From NCBI RefSeq assembly GCF_000719345.1, contig NZ_JOFX01000029.1, positions 1 to 64,000 of the forward strand: a stretch of DNA of 64,000 nt, read 5' to 3'. Below are positions 1 through 7,004 of the stretch, in pieces. The notes under the pieces are model-generated. The model searched no databases. It saw nothing but the letters and a program-made list of their open reading frames with translations, and had not been told where the DNA came from. Source of the stretch: Streptomyces sp. NRRL F-2664 (GTDB lineage Bacteria > Actinomycetota > Actinomycetes > Streptomycetales > Streptomycetaceae). Within the stretch, counting starts at the first letter, position 1. Each line of letters begins with the position of its first letter. Made by a program: the position numbers and the translations under genes.

Positions 1-48
1 CGATGGTACTGCAGGGGGGACCCTGTGGGAGAGTAGGACGCCGCCGAA
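1..48 (+). rRNA. rrf: 5S rRNA, 3' end (partial)
   Basis: The first ~48 bases match the conserved 3' portion of actinobacterial 5S rRNA (GATGGTACTGC, then GTGGGAGAGTAGGACGCCGCC). The 5' part lies outside the window, so the window starts at the distal end of an rrn operon. The exact 3' end is estimated from the family. A strong terminator follows 14 bases later. Confidence 0.93.
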
Positions 49-61
49 CAATCATTGTGGG

Positions 62-92
62 AAAGCCCCGCACCTTCTGGTGCGGGGCTTTT
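62..92 (+). terminator. rrn operon terminator
   Basis: Perfect 13-bp stem (AAAGCCCCGCACC / GGTGCGGGGCTTT) with a 4-nt TTCT loop, ending in TTTT. It is a classic intrinsic terminator directly after the 5S rRNA. Confidence 0.93.
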
Positions 93-145
93 CTGCGTTT
101 CGGGGGCGGTTCCGCGCACGCTGATCGCTGCGGTCCTGGGCGTCA

Positions 146-246
146 TCAATCGGCGGGGTAACTCCTGAGGCTGCTCGTGTCGAATGTCCAGCGGCCGGCG
201 CTCACGGTGTCCCCGAAGGAGTACCCGTCGGTCGTCTGCAACTTCA
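146..246 (-). pseudogene. Possible C-terminal coding remnant
   Basis: Reading leftward, about 33 codons precede a TGA at 148-146, ending in the residues SAGRWTFDTSSLRSYPAD. Nearly all of these codons end in G or C (about 30 of 33 by hand count), as in real Streptomyces genes. The composition is not the Arg/Pro-rich type seen when a gene is read in the wrong frame. The frame runs on into the DUF58 gene, where it becomes such a shadow. I infer a truncated end of a former gene or a short unannotated coding piece. No family is recognised. Confidence 0.3.
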
Positions 247-1554
247 GAGGCGGCCCGCGGCTTTCAGGGACAGGTATGCGTCGGCCAGGGCGGGGGCCAG
301 GGTGTCGGGGGTGGCGTCCACGACATGGACGCCGTGGCGGCTGAGCTGGTCGGCGGTGCGGCGGCGCTGGGCCTGGGTCTGGGTGGCGGCCGCAGCCTCG
401 TAGACCGCGTCCGCATCGCCGCGGGCGGCGGCCATCGCCGCCACCCGGGGGTCGGCGACCGAGGCGAGCAGGACCGTGTGGCGCTGGGTGAGGCGCGGCA
501 GGAGCGGGAGCAGGCCCTCTTCGACGGGGGCGGCGTCCAGGCTGGTCAGGAGGACGACCAAGGAGCTGCGCGGGGCGTTGCGGAGGACGGTCGAGACCAG
601 GGTGCGGGAGTCCGTCTCGACCAGTTCCGGTTCGAGGGTGGCCATCGCGTTCACGAAGGACGGGAGGACGTCTGCCGCCGCTCGGCCCTGGACCTGGGCG
701 CGTGGGCGGCGGTCGTGGGCCAGGAGGTCCACGCGGTCGCCGGCGCGGGTGGCCAGCGCTGCCAGAAGCAGGGCCGCGTCCATGGCGGAGTCCAGGCGCG
801 GGGCGTCGCCGACCCGGCCGGCCGAGGTGCGGCCGGTGTCGAGGCAGATCAGGATGTGCCGGTCGCGTTCGGGACGCCACGTGCGGACGGCGACCCTGTG
901 CTGGCGGGCCGTGGCGCGCCAGTCGATGGAACGGGTGTCGTCGCCGGGGACGTAGTCGCGCAGGCTGTCGAACTCGGTGCCCTCACCGCGCGTCAGCAGG
1001 CTGGTGCGGCCGTCCAGTTCGCGGAGGCGGGCCAACCGGGACGGCAGGTGCTTGCGGCTGGTGAACGGCGGCAGGACCCGTACCGTCCACGGCGCGAGGT
1101 GGGTGCCCTGACGGGCCCACAGGCCCAGTGGGCCGTACGAGCGGATCGTGACGCGGTCCGCGCGGCGGTCGCCGCGGCGGGTGGGACGCAGACGGGTGGT
1201 CAGGCGGCGGCGCTCGCCGGCCGGGACGGTCACCTCGTGGCGCGAGGCGGCCGCCTCCGTGCCCGGGGTCCAACTGCTCGGCGGCCAGGCGTCGCGGACG
1301 CGGGCACGCAGGGCGCGGCGGCCCGGGTTGGTGACGGCGAGGTGCACGTCGGCCGGCTCGCCGAGGCGGATGGAGGTGTCCCCGGAGCGGGCGAGTACGA
1401 GACTGCGTACCGGAGCAGCCAGGGCGTAGTCGACCGCGCAGGCCAGCGCGATCGGGCCGTTGACCGCGAGCATGCCCGCCCAGCTCGGCTCCAGGACCCC
1501 GACCGGGATGCTGCCGAGGGCCGCCAGCAGGGCGGCGCGTCCGGTGAGGGCCAT
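244..1554 (-). CDS. DUF58 domain-containing protein
   Basis: A 436-residue protein. Two hydrophobic segments at about 5-44 are followed by a beta-rich region and the DUF58 core, whose signature (EFDSLRDYVPGDDTRSIDWRATAR) lies near residues 190-215. The C-terminal part looks like a von Willebrand factor A fold (HILICLDTG, then a Thr/Ser-containing loop). DUF58 proteins are regularly paired with MoxR AAA+ ATPases, and the MoxR gene lies directly upstream with its stop overlapping this start (TGATG). A chaperone/adaptor role at the membrane is inferred from that partnership; no biochemical activity can be read from the sequence. Last gene of a five-gene minus-strand operon. Confidence 0.92.
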   Translation of the reverse strand: MALTGRAALLAALGSIPVGVLEPSWAGMLAVNGPIALACAVDYALAAPVRSLVLARSGDTSIRLGEPADVHLAVTNPGRRALRARVRDAWPPSSWTPGTEAAASRHEVTVPAGERRRLTTRLRPTRRGDRRADRVTIRSYGPLGLWARQGTHLAPWTVRVLPPFTSRKHLPSRLARLRELDGRTSLLTRGEGTEFDSLRDYVPGDDTRSIDWRATARQHRVAVRTWRPERDRHILICLDTGRTSAGRVGDAPRLDSAMDAALLLAALATRAGDRVDLLAHDRRPRAQVQGRAAADVLPSFVNAMATLEPELVETDSRTLVSTVLRNAPRSSLVVLLTSLDAAPVEEGLLPLLPRLTQRHTVLLASVADPRVAAMAAARGDADAVYEAAAATQTQAQRRRTADQLSRHGVHVVDATPDTLAPALADAYLSLKAAGRL

Positions 1555-2540
1555 CAGCGCGGCACGGGGACGTGGGAGAGGATCGCCGTGATGACGGCGT
1601 CGGCGGTGACGCCCTCCATCTCCGCCTCCGGACGCAGTTGCACGCGGTGGCGCAGCGTCGGCAGGGAGAGGGCCTTGACGTCGTCGGGGGTGACGTAGTC
1701 GCGGCCGGTGAGCCAGGCCCAGGCGCGGGCGGTCGCCAGGAGGGCGGTGGCGCCGCGCGGGGAGACGCCGAGGACCAGCGAGGGGGATTCGCGGGTGGCG
1801 CGGCAGATGTCGACGACGTAGCCGGCGATCTCGGGGGAGACCGAGACGCGGGCGACGGCCTCGCGGGCCGCGTCGAGCTGGGCCGGGCCGGCGACCGGGC
1901 GGATGCCGGCGGCCTTCAGGTCACGGGGGTCGAATCCGGCGGCGTGGCGGCTCAGGACGCCGATCTCGTCCTCGCGGGAGGGGAGGGGGACGGTCAGCTT
2001 GAGGAGGAAGCGGTCCAACTGCGCTTCGGGGAGCGGATAGGTGCCCTCGTACTCGACCGGGTTCATCGTGGCGGCGACCAGGAACGGCTCGGGCAGCTTG
2101 CGGGGCGTGCCGTCGACGGTGACCTGGCGCTCCTCCATCGCTTCGAGGAGCGAGGACTGCGTCTTGGGAGGCGTGCGGTTGATCTCGTCCGCGAGGAGGA
2201 GGTTGGTGAAGACCGGGCCGTCCTGGAAGGAGAACTCGGCGGTGCGGGCGTCGTAGACGAGCGAACCGGTGACGTCGCTGGGCATCAGGTCCGGGGTGAA
2301 CTGGACGCGCTTGGTGTCGAGTTCGAGGGACGCGGCGAGGGCGCGCACGAGGAGGGTCTTGGCGACGCCGGGGACGCCTTCGAGAAGGACGTGGCCGCGG
2401 CACAGCAGCGCGACGACGAGACCGGTGACGGCGGAGTCCTGGCCCACCACGGCCTTGCCGATCTCGGTGCGGAGCGCTTCGAGGGAAGCGCGGGCGCTGT
2501 CCGCGGTCGCGGCCGTGGACTCGGTGGCCGGGTACGTCAT
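1554..2540 (-). CDS. MoxR-family AAA+ ATPase
   Basis: A 328-residue protein beginning MTYPATES, with its ATG overlapping the preceding stop (ATGA). Walker A is GVPGVAKT near residue 57, Walker B is LLLADEINRTPP, and sensor 1 lies in LVAATMNPVEYEGTYPLPEAQLDRF. The C-terminal lid includes SPRGATALLATARAWAWLTGRDYVTPDD. This is the classic MoxR layout. These ATPases are chaperones thought to activate or insert metal cofactors into partner complexes, usually acting with VWA or DUF58 proteins. Translational coupling on both sides (DUF4350 upstream, DUF58 downstream) supports one functional unit. The frame stays open far upstream, but that extension is Arg/Pro-rich shadow sequence. Confidence 0.95.
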   Translation of the reverse strand: MTYPATESTAATADSARASLEALRTEIGKAVVGQDSAVTGLVVALLCRGHVLLEGVPGVAKTLLVRALAASLELDTKRVQFTPDLMPSDVTGSLVYDARTAEFSFQDGPVFTNLLLADEINRTPPKTQSSLLEAMEERQVTVDGTPRKLPEPFLVAATMNPVEYEGTYPLPEAQLDRFLLKLTVPLPSREDEIGVLSRHAAGFDPRDLKAAGIRPVAGPAQLDAAREAVARVSVSPEIAGYVVDICRATRESPSLVLGVSPRGATALLATARAWAWLTGRDYVTPDDVKALSLPTLRHRVQLRPEAEMEGVTADAVITAILSHVPVPR

Positions 2541-4135
2541 GACGTGCGGACCTCTCTTTCGAGGGCGTCGAGGTGGTCGGCGAGCGCGACGAGGGCCGCG
2601 TCGTCGGAGGGGGCGGTGCCGAAGAGGAGGGCGGTCACGTCCGTGGGCCCGCCGGTCAGGCGGGCCGAGACGGCCGGGACCAGGGAAGCCGGTTCGTGGG
2701 CCCGGGTGGGCGGTACGCCGACCAGTGCGGCCAGGCGTTCGCGGGTGGCGGCGCGCAGTACGGTCGCTGCGCGGTCGCGGGCCCCGGCCTTGCGGTAGAG
2801 GCGGGCGCGGCCTTCCGTGGCCTCGGAGGCGCGGACGGCGACGGGGAGTCTCTCGGTGACGAGGGGGCCGAGCCGGCGGGCGCGCCAGAGGGCGGCGAGG
2901 ACGGCCGCGACGCAGAGCTGGAGCAGGGCCCAGGACCAGCCGGCGGGGACGAGTTCGAGGAGGCTCTTGTCCGCGTCGCCGGTGCCGGTGTCGGGGTCGG
3001 AGTCCGCAAGGGACGGCAGGTACCAGACGAGGTCCGGGCGGGAGCCGAGGAGGTGCAGGGCGAGGGAGGCGTTTCCCTGCTCGGCGAGGCTCTCGTTGAG
3101 CAGGATCGTCTCGGAGCCGAGGAGGACGGTGTCGCCGCCGGTGGTGCCGGTCGGGAGGACGAGGAGGGTGGGGCGGCCGTCGCTGGGGTAGCAGGCGGTG
3201 GCTCCGGGGAGGGTGGTGGTGTAGCGGAGGTTGCCCCCCGTGCCGGCGCGGCCGGCGGAGGTGGCGGCGGGCAGGGTGCAGCGGGGGTCGAGGTCGTCGC
3301 GGCGGGAGTCGCCCTCGGTGCGGACTCCGGGGGACAAGTCGGGGAGGCTGACCTCGCCGGGGGCGAGGAGGACCGTGCGGCCGCCGGAGAGGTCGATGGC
3401 CGATCGGATGGCGCTGCGCTGGGTGGCTCCGAGCCGGTCGGGGTCGGTGACGAGGAGGGTGGTGCGGGGGCCCGTCGCGGCGGCGGCCTCGCGGGCGGTG
3501 GTGACCACGCGGGTCGTGACGCCGCGTTCCTTGAGCAGCTCGGCGACGGCGCGGCTGCCGGCGGGGTCGGCGGAGCGGGGGTCGAGGTGGCCGTGGCGGG
3601 TGCCCGAGTTCAGGGCGGCGAGGATGACGGCGCCTGCGGCGAGCACGGCGAGGAGGGCGGCGGCTCGGCGGACGGCGGGGCGGCGGCCCCTGGCGGGGGC
3701 AGGGCCGGGGGCTCCGCCGGCTCCGGGGACGGTTCCCTGGCCGGGGCCCGCGGCGGGGGTGTGCGGCGCGGGGGCTTCGGCCGGGGCCGGGGTGGTTCCG
3801 GTGGGGGCGGGCGCGCGCCGGGGCGTCTCCTCGGGCGCCGAACGGTGCTGGGGGTCGGGAGGCTCGGCGGCGGTGCGTTCGGCGCCCTGCGGGGAGCGCC
3901 CCGACACCCACCCGCCCCCACCGGAAGCGGCGGTGGCGGACGGTGCCTCGGCGGGCTGGGCGGAGTGTCCCGGCACCTGCCCGGCCCCGTCGGGGCCCTC
4001 GGCGGCCTGTGGGGGGTGGTACGGCTTCCACTCGTGCCCGTCGGAACCGGCGGTGGACCGTGCGTCCGGGGACTGCGAGGCGCGGTCCGGCTCGCCGGGG
4101 GTGGGAGCGGTGGGCTCGTGGGGGCCGGGGGTCAT
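2537..4135 (-). CDS. DUF4350 domain membrane protein with disordered N-terminus
   Basis: A 532-residue protein starting MTPGPHEP at an ATG that overlaps the upstream stop (ATGA). Residues 1-155 are Pro/Ala/Gly/Glu-rich and probably disordered. A transmembrane helix at about 157-176 precedes the extracytoplasmic DUF4350 region (DPRSADPAGSRAVAELLKERGV). A second membrane helix lies near residue 390 (WSWALLQLCVAAVLAALW), followed by a cytoplasmic tail. DUF4350 is a fixed companion of MoxR/DUF58/DUF4129 genes in actinomycetes; its biochemical role is unknown. The long low-complexity N-terminus is poorly constrained, so the start rests mainly on the overlap with the upstream stop. Confidence 0.88.
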   Translation of the reverse strand: MTPGPHEPTAPTPGEPDRASQSPDARSTAGSDGHEWKPYHPPQAAEGPDGAGQVPGHSAQPAEAPSATAASGGGGWVSGRSPQGAERTAAEPPDPQHRSAPEETPRRAPAPTGTTPAPAEAPAPHTPAAGPGQGTVPGAGGAPGPAPARGRRPAVRRAAALLAVLAAGAVILAALNSGTRHGHLDPRSADPAGSRAVAELLKERGVTTRVVTTAREAAAATGPRTTLLVTDPDRLGATQRSAIRSAIDLSGGRTVLLAPGEVSLPDLSPGVRTEGDSRRDDLDPRCTLPAATSAGRAGTGGNLRYTTTLPGATACYPSDGRPTLLVLPTGTTGGDTVLLGSETILLNESLAEQGNASLALHLLGSRPDLVWYLPSLADSDPDTGTGDADKSLLELVPAGWSWALLQLCVAAVLAALWRARRLGPLVTERLPVAVRASEATEGRARLYRKAGARDRAATVLRAATRERLAALVGVPPTRAHEPASLVPAVSARLTGGPTDVTALLFGTAPSDDAALVALADHLDALEREVRTS

Positions 4136-4812
4136 GCGGGGGGTCCCGTCAGGAGCGGCTTCGTGCGGTCCAGGGAGAGGTCGAGGGTGCGCAGGCGGGC
4201 GTAGGTGTCGGGGTCCGCGGTGCGGCCGCCGTACGTGACGTCGTCGAAGGTACGGGCGGCGGCGCGGAGGGCGGCGGCGTGGTCGGGCAGGGAGACCGCG
4301 GCCTCGGCGGCCGCCTCGTCGGCGGTGCGGCCCGGGCGGGGGTCCAGCAGGGTGCGTTCCTCCAGCGAGCGGAACACGGCGCGCATGCGTTCCTGGACGG
4401 CTTCCGTCCAGCGGCCGGCGGCGGCGTGGGCCTCGGCGGTGCTGCGGTGGTCGGCCGCGCTGCGGACGCCGTCGTCGAAGAGGACGGCCGCGGACGTGGC
4501 GGCACGCCGGGGGGAGCCCAGGCGCCACCACAGGGCGGCGACCGCGAGGACGACCAGGAGGAGGACGGCGACCAGGCCCACGGCGCCTCCGGGGGTCGCC
4601 CCGGAGGCGGCGTCGAACAGGTCGTCGAGCCACTCGAAGAACGCGCGCAGGGCGCGGTCCACCAGGCTCGGGTCGTTCTCGTGGTACATCGGCTTGGACA
4701 GTTCGCGTTCCGCCGCCTCCTGGGCGGGTGCGCGCGGTGTCGTCACCGGCGGTGTCTCCGCGCTCGGCAGGAGAGCCGCGGTGCGGGTGATGAGGCCCCC
4801 CGTGCTCATCAT
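4132..4812 (-). CDS. DUF4129 domain membrane protein
   Basis: A 226-residue protein with one clear transmembrane helix at about 76-96 (GGAVGLVAVLLLVVLAVAALWW). The cytoplasmic C-terminal half matches the DUF4129 pattern (WTEAVQERMRAVFRSLEERTLLDPRPGRTADE). An ATG-ATG pair at 4812/4809 is the probable start, only 7 bases after the upstream stop. DUF4129 occurs at the C-terminus of some transglutaminase-like membrane proteins and as a stand-alone partner in MoxR operons; no enzymatic residues are visible here. The operon position suggests the same envelope-related complex as its neighbours. Confidence 0.88.
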   Translation of the reverse strand: MMSTGGLITRTAALLPSAETPPVTTPRAPAQEAAERELSKPMYHENDPSLVDRALRAFFEWLDDLFDAASGATPGGAVGLVAVLLLVVLAVAALWWRLGSPRRAATSAAVLFDDGVRSAADHRSTAEAHAAAGRWTEAVQERMRAVFRSLEERTLLDPRPGRTADEAAAEAAVSLPDHAAALRAAARTFDDVTYGGRTADPDTYARLRTLDLSLDRTKPLLTGPPA

Positions 4813-4819
4813 CGCTGGG

Positions 4820-6079
4820 TCAGCCTCCGGTCGTGCCGTAGTTCTCGATGCCGGCCGCCCGGGCGAGCTCCAGGTCGAGGCCCTCGCGGCGGATGCGCTG
4901 GTCGACGTAGAGGAGGACGGTGACGCCGGACTGGATGGGCATGATGATGGTCTGGGCGATGATCAGGCCGATTCCGGAGAAGATCAGCGGTCCCCAGGCG
5001 GTCTGGGCGCTGCCGTCCTCCAGGGAGTCCAGGCCGCCGCCGAAGGCGAACAGGCCGATCATCTGGAACGGCGCCACGACCATCAGCGCGACCATGAAGG
5101 CGATCAGGCTGGTGAGGACGGTGATGCCGAAGATGCGCCACCAGGAGCCGCCGACGAGCTTCGAGGAGCGCGCGAAGGCCTTGAGGACGGTGCTCTTCTC
5201 CAGCATCAGGGCGGGGGAGGCCAGGGTGAACTTGATCCCGAGCCAGATGACCAGCGGCAGCCAGGCGACCACGCCGACGACGGCGAGGCCCGCGTTGCCC
5301 GCGAGGGCTCCGGGCAGGACCAGGACGGCGCCGAGCAGGATGATGCCGAGGGCCAGCAGCAGGGTCAGGCCGAGGAGGCGCAGCAGCTGCGGGCGGGCGT
5401 CGCGCCAGGCGGCGGAGACCGAGGAGTGCTGTCCCAGGATGGCCTTGCTGAAGATCATCGTGAGCATGGCGGTGACGATGATGGTGCCGAGTACCTGGAT
5501 GAACTGGTTGACCACCGATACGGCGAGGGTGCTGCCGAGGCTGTCGATGGCCTCCTCGGCGGTCATGTCCTCGGCCGAGCTGAGGGGCAGGTCGCTCAGC
5601 ATGAACTTCTGCACGAGGACGCTGATGACCTGGATGACCGTGGCCACGACCAGGGTGATCGGGACGACGGAGCGCCAGTGCGTGCGCATGGTGGCGACCG
5701 AGCCGTCGAGGATCTCGCCGAGGCCCAGGGGGCGCAGCGGGATCACGCCGGGCTTGGCGGCGGGCGGGGGGCCGCCCCACTGGCCCGGGCCGCCCGGGTA
5801 GGAGTACTGGCCGCCGTACGGGGTGCCGGGCTGGTGTCCCCAGCCGGAGCCGGACGGCGCCGGGGGCTGCGGAGTCTGCGGGGGGTCGGCGGGCGGGGTC
5901 GCGCCGGGGCTCGACCACTGGCCGGGAGGGGGCTGCTCGGCGGACCACTTGGGGTCGCCGGCGGGCTGTGCGGGCTGCTGCGCGCCGCCGTCGCCTGCGG
6001 GTCGGCCGGCGTCGGTTCCCTGCCGGTCGCCGTCGGACGGGGAGGATCCGGGCGTAGCCCAGCCCGGAGAGTCGTTCAT
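4820..6079 (-). CDS. Glycerophosphodiesterase-type membrane-domain protein
   Basis: A 419-residue protein starting MNDSPGWATP behind a good ribosome-binding site (GAAGGAGC, 5 bases before the ATG). The first ~130 residues are Pro/Gly/Gln-rich. A multi-helix membrane domain follows, opening with the typical PGVIPLRPLGLGEILDG and then a His-Trp-containing first helix and several long hydrophobic stretches. This is the membrane domain seen in some glycerophosphodiester phosphodiesterases, but no catalytic GDPD domain is attached, so enzymatic function should not be assumed. It is the first gene of the minus-strand operon and is divergent from mtrA. Confidence 0.85.
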   Translation of the reverse strand: MNDSPGWATPGSSPSDGDRQGTDAGRPAGDGGAQQPAQPAGDPKWSAEQPPPGQWSSPGATPPADPPQTPQPPAPSGSGWGHQPGTPYGGQYSYPGGPGQWGGPPPAAKPGVIPLRPLGLGEILDGSVATMRTHWRSVVPITLVVATVIQVISVLVQKFMLSDLPLSSAEDMTAEEAIDSLGSTLAVSVVNQFIQVLGTIIVTAMLTMIFSKAILGQHSSVSAAWRDARPQLLRLLGLTLLLALGIILLGAVLVLPGALAGNAGLAVVGVVAWLPLVIWLGIKFTLASPALMLEKSTVLKAFARSSKLVGGSWWRIFGITVLTSLIAFMVALMVVAPFQMIGLFAFGGGLDSLEDGSAQTAWGPLIFSGIGLIIAQTIIMPIQSGVTVLLYVDQRIRREGLDLELARAAGIENYGTTGG

Positions 6080-6294
6080 CGTCGCTCCTTCACATCCACC
6101 TGCTGCGGCGGGGGCGCTGGTCGCTGCCATCGTGCCACGTGAGGACCACGAACGGACCAGCCGTCCCCCCGGATGCCCGGCAGCCCGTACCTTCAATTGT
6201 CGCCCGGATCCGGGACAGACCGGTCGAGCCGATCGCCACGCAGGTCCGAGGGGCGATTTCCAGCCTTTCTGGCTGTGGGGCAGCTCACCGCCGG

Positions 6295-6309
6295 GTAACG
6301 ATTGGCTAA
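6295..6309 (+). promoter_or_regulatory. Candidate MtrA box upstream of mtrA
   Basis: GTAACGATTGGCTAA consists of a GTAAC half-site, a 5-base spacer and a degenerate second half (GCTAA), ending 5 bases before the mtrA start. Streptomyces MtrA binds GTAAC-type direct repeats with about this spacing, so autoregulation is plausible. Only one half-site is a good match. The 234-bp divergent region 6080-6313 shows no other motif I can defend. Confidence 0.3.
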
Positions 6310-6313
6310 TGGG

Positions 6314-7003
6314 ATGATGTCAAACATGAAGGGACGCGTCCTCGTCGTCGACGACGACACCGCGCTGGCCGAGATGCTCGGCATTGTGCTGCGGGGAGAA
6401 GGTTTTGAGCCGTCGTTCGTAGCGGACGGTGACAAGGCACTCGCTGCCTTCCGGGAGGCGAAGCCCGACCTTGTGCTGCTCGACCTCATGCTGCCCGGAC
6501 GGGACGGCATAGAGGTGTGCAGGCTGATCCGGGCCGAGTCCGGCGTGCCGATCGTCATGCTCACCGCCAAGAGCGACACGGTGGACGTGGTCGTGGGCCT
6601 GGAGTCCGGGGCCGACGACTACATCGTCAAGCCGTTCAAGCCGAAGGAGCTGGTGGCCCGCATCCGGGCCCGTCTGCGCCGGTCGGAGGAGCCAGCGCCC
6701 GAGCAGCTGACCATCGGTGACCTGGTCATCGACGTGGCCGGACACTCGGTGAAGCGGGACGGCGTGTCCATCGCCCTGACGCCGCTGGAGTTCGACCTGC
6801 TGGTCGCGCTCGCCCGCAAGCCCTGGCAGGTGTTCACCCGCGAGGTGCTGCTGGAGCAGGTCTGGGGCTACCGGCACGCGGCGGACACCCGCCTGGTCAA
6901 CGTGCACGTGCAGCGTCTGCGCTCGAAGGTCGAGAAGGACCCCGAGCGCCCCGAGATCGTCGTGACGGTACGCGGTGTCGGCTACAAGGCCGGACCCAGC
7001 TGA
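6314..7003 (+). CDS. mtrA: Response regulator MtrA (OmpR family)
   Basis: A 229-residue response regulator, the usual MtrA length when started at the ATG-ATG pair (MMSNMKGRVLVVDDD). The receiver domain has the acidic pair at 13-15, the phosphoacceptor Asp57 (LVLLDLMLPGRDG), a conserved Thr and the signalling Lys (IVKPFKPKE). The C-terminal winged helix carries the recognition region RLVNVHVQRLRSKVEKDPERP. It is near-identical in type to characterised Streptomyces MtrA, a global regulator of development and envelope genes that works with the sensor MtrB and lipoprotein LpqB, the next two genes. A longer TTG start at 6302 is open but unlikely. Confidence 0.98.
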   Translation: MMSNMKGRVLVVDDDTALAEMLGIVLRGEGFEPSFVADGDKALAAFREAKPDLVLLDLMLPGRDGIEVCRLIRAESGVPIVMLTAKSDTVDVVVGLESGADDYIVKPFKPKELVARIRARLRRSEEPAPEQLTIGDLVIDVAGHSVKRDGVSIALTPLEFDLLVALARKPWQVFTREVLLEQVWGYRHAADTRLVNVHVQRLRSKVEKDPERPEIVVTVRGVGYKAGPS

Positions 7004-7004
7004 C

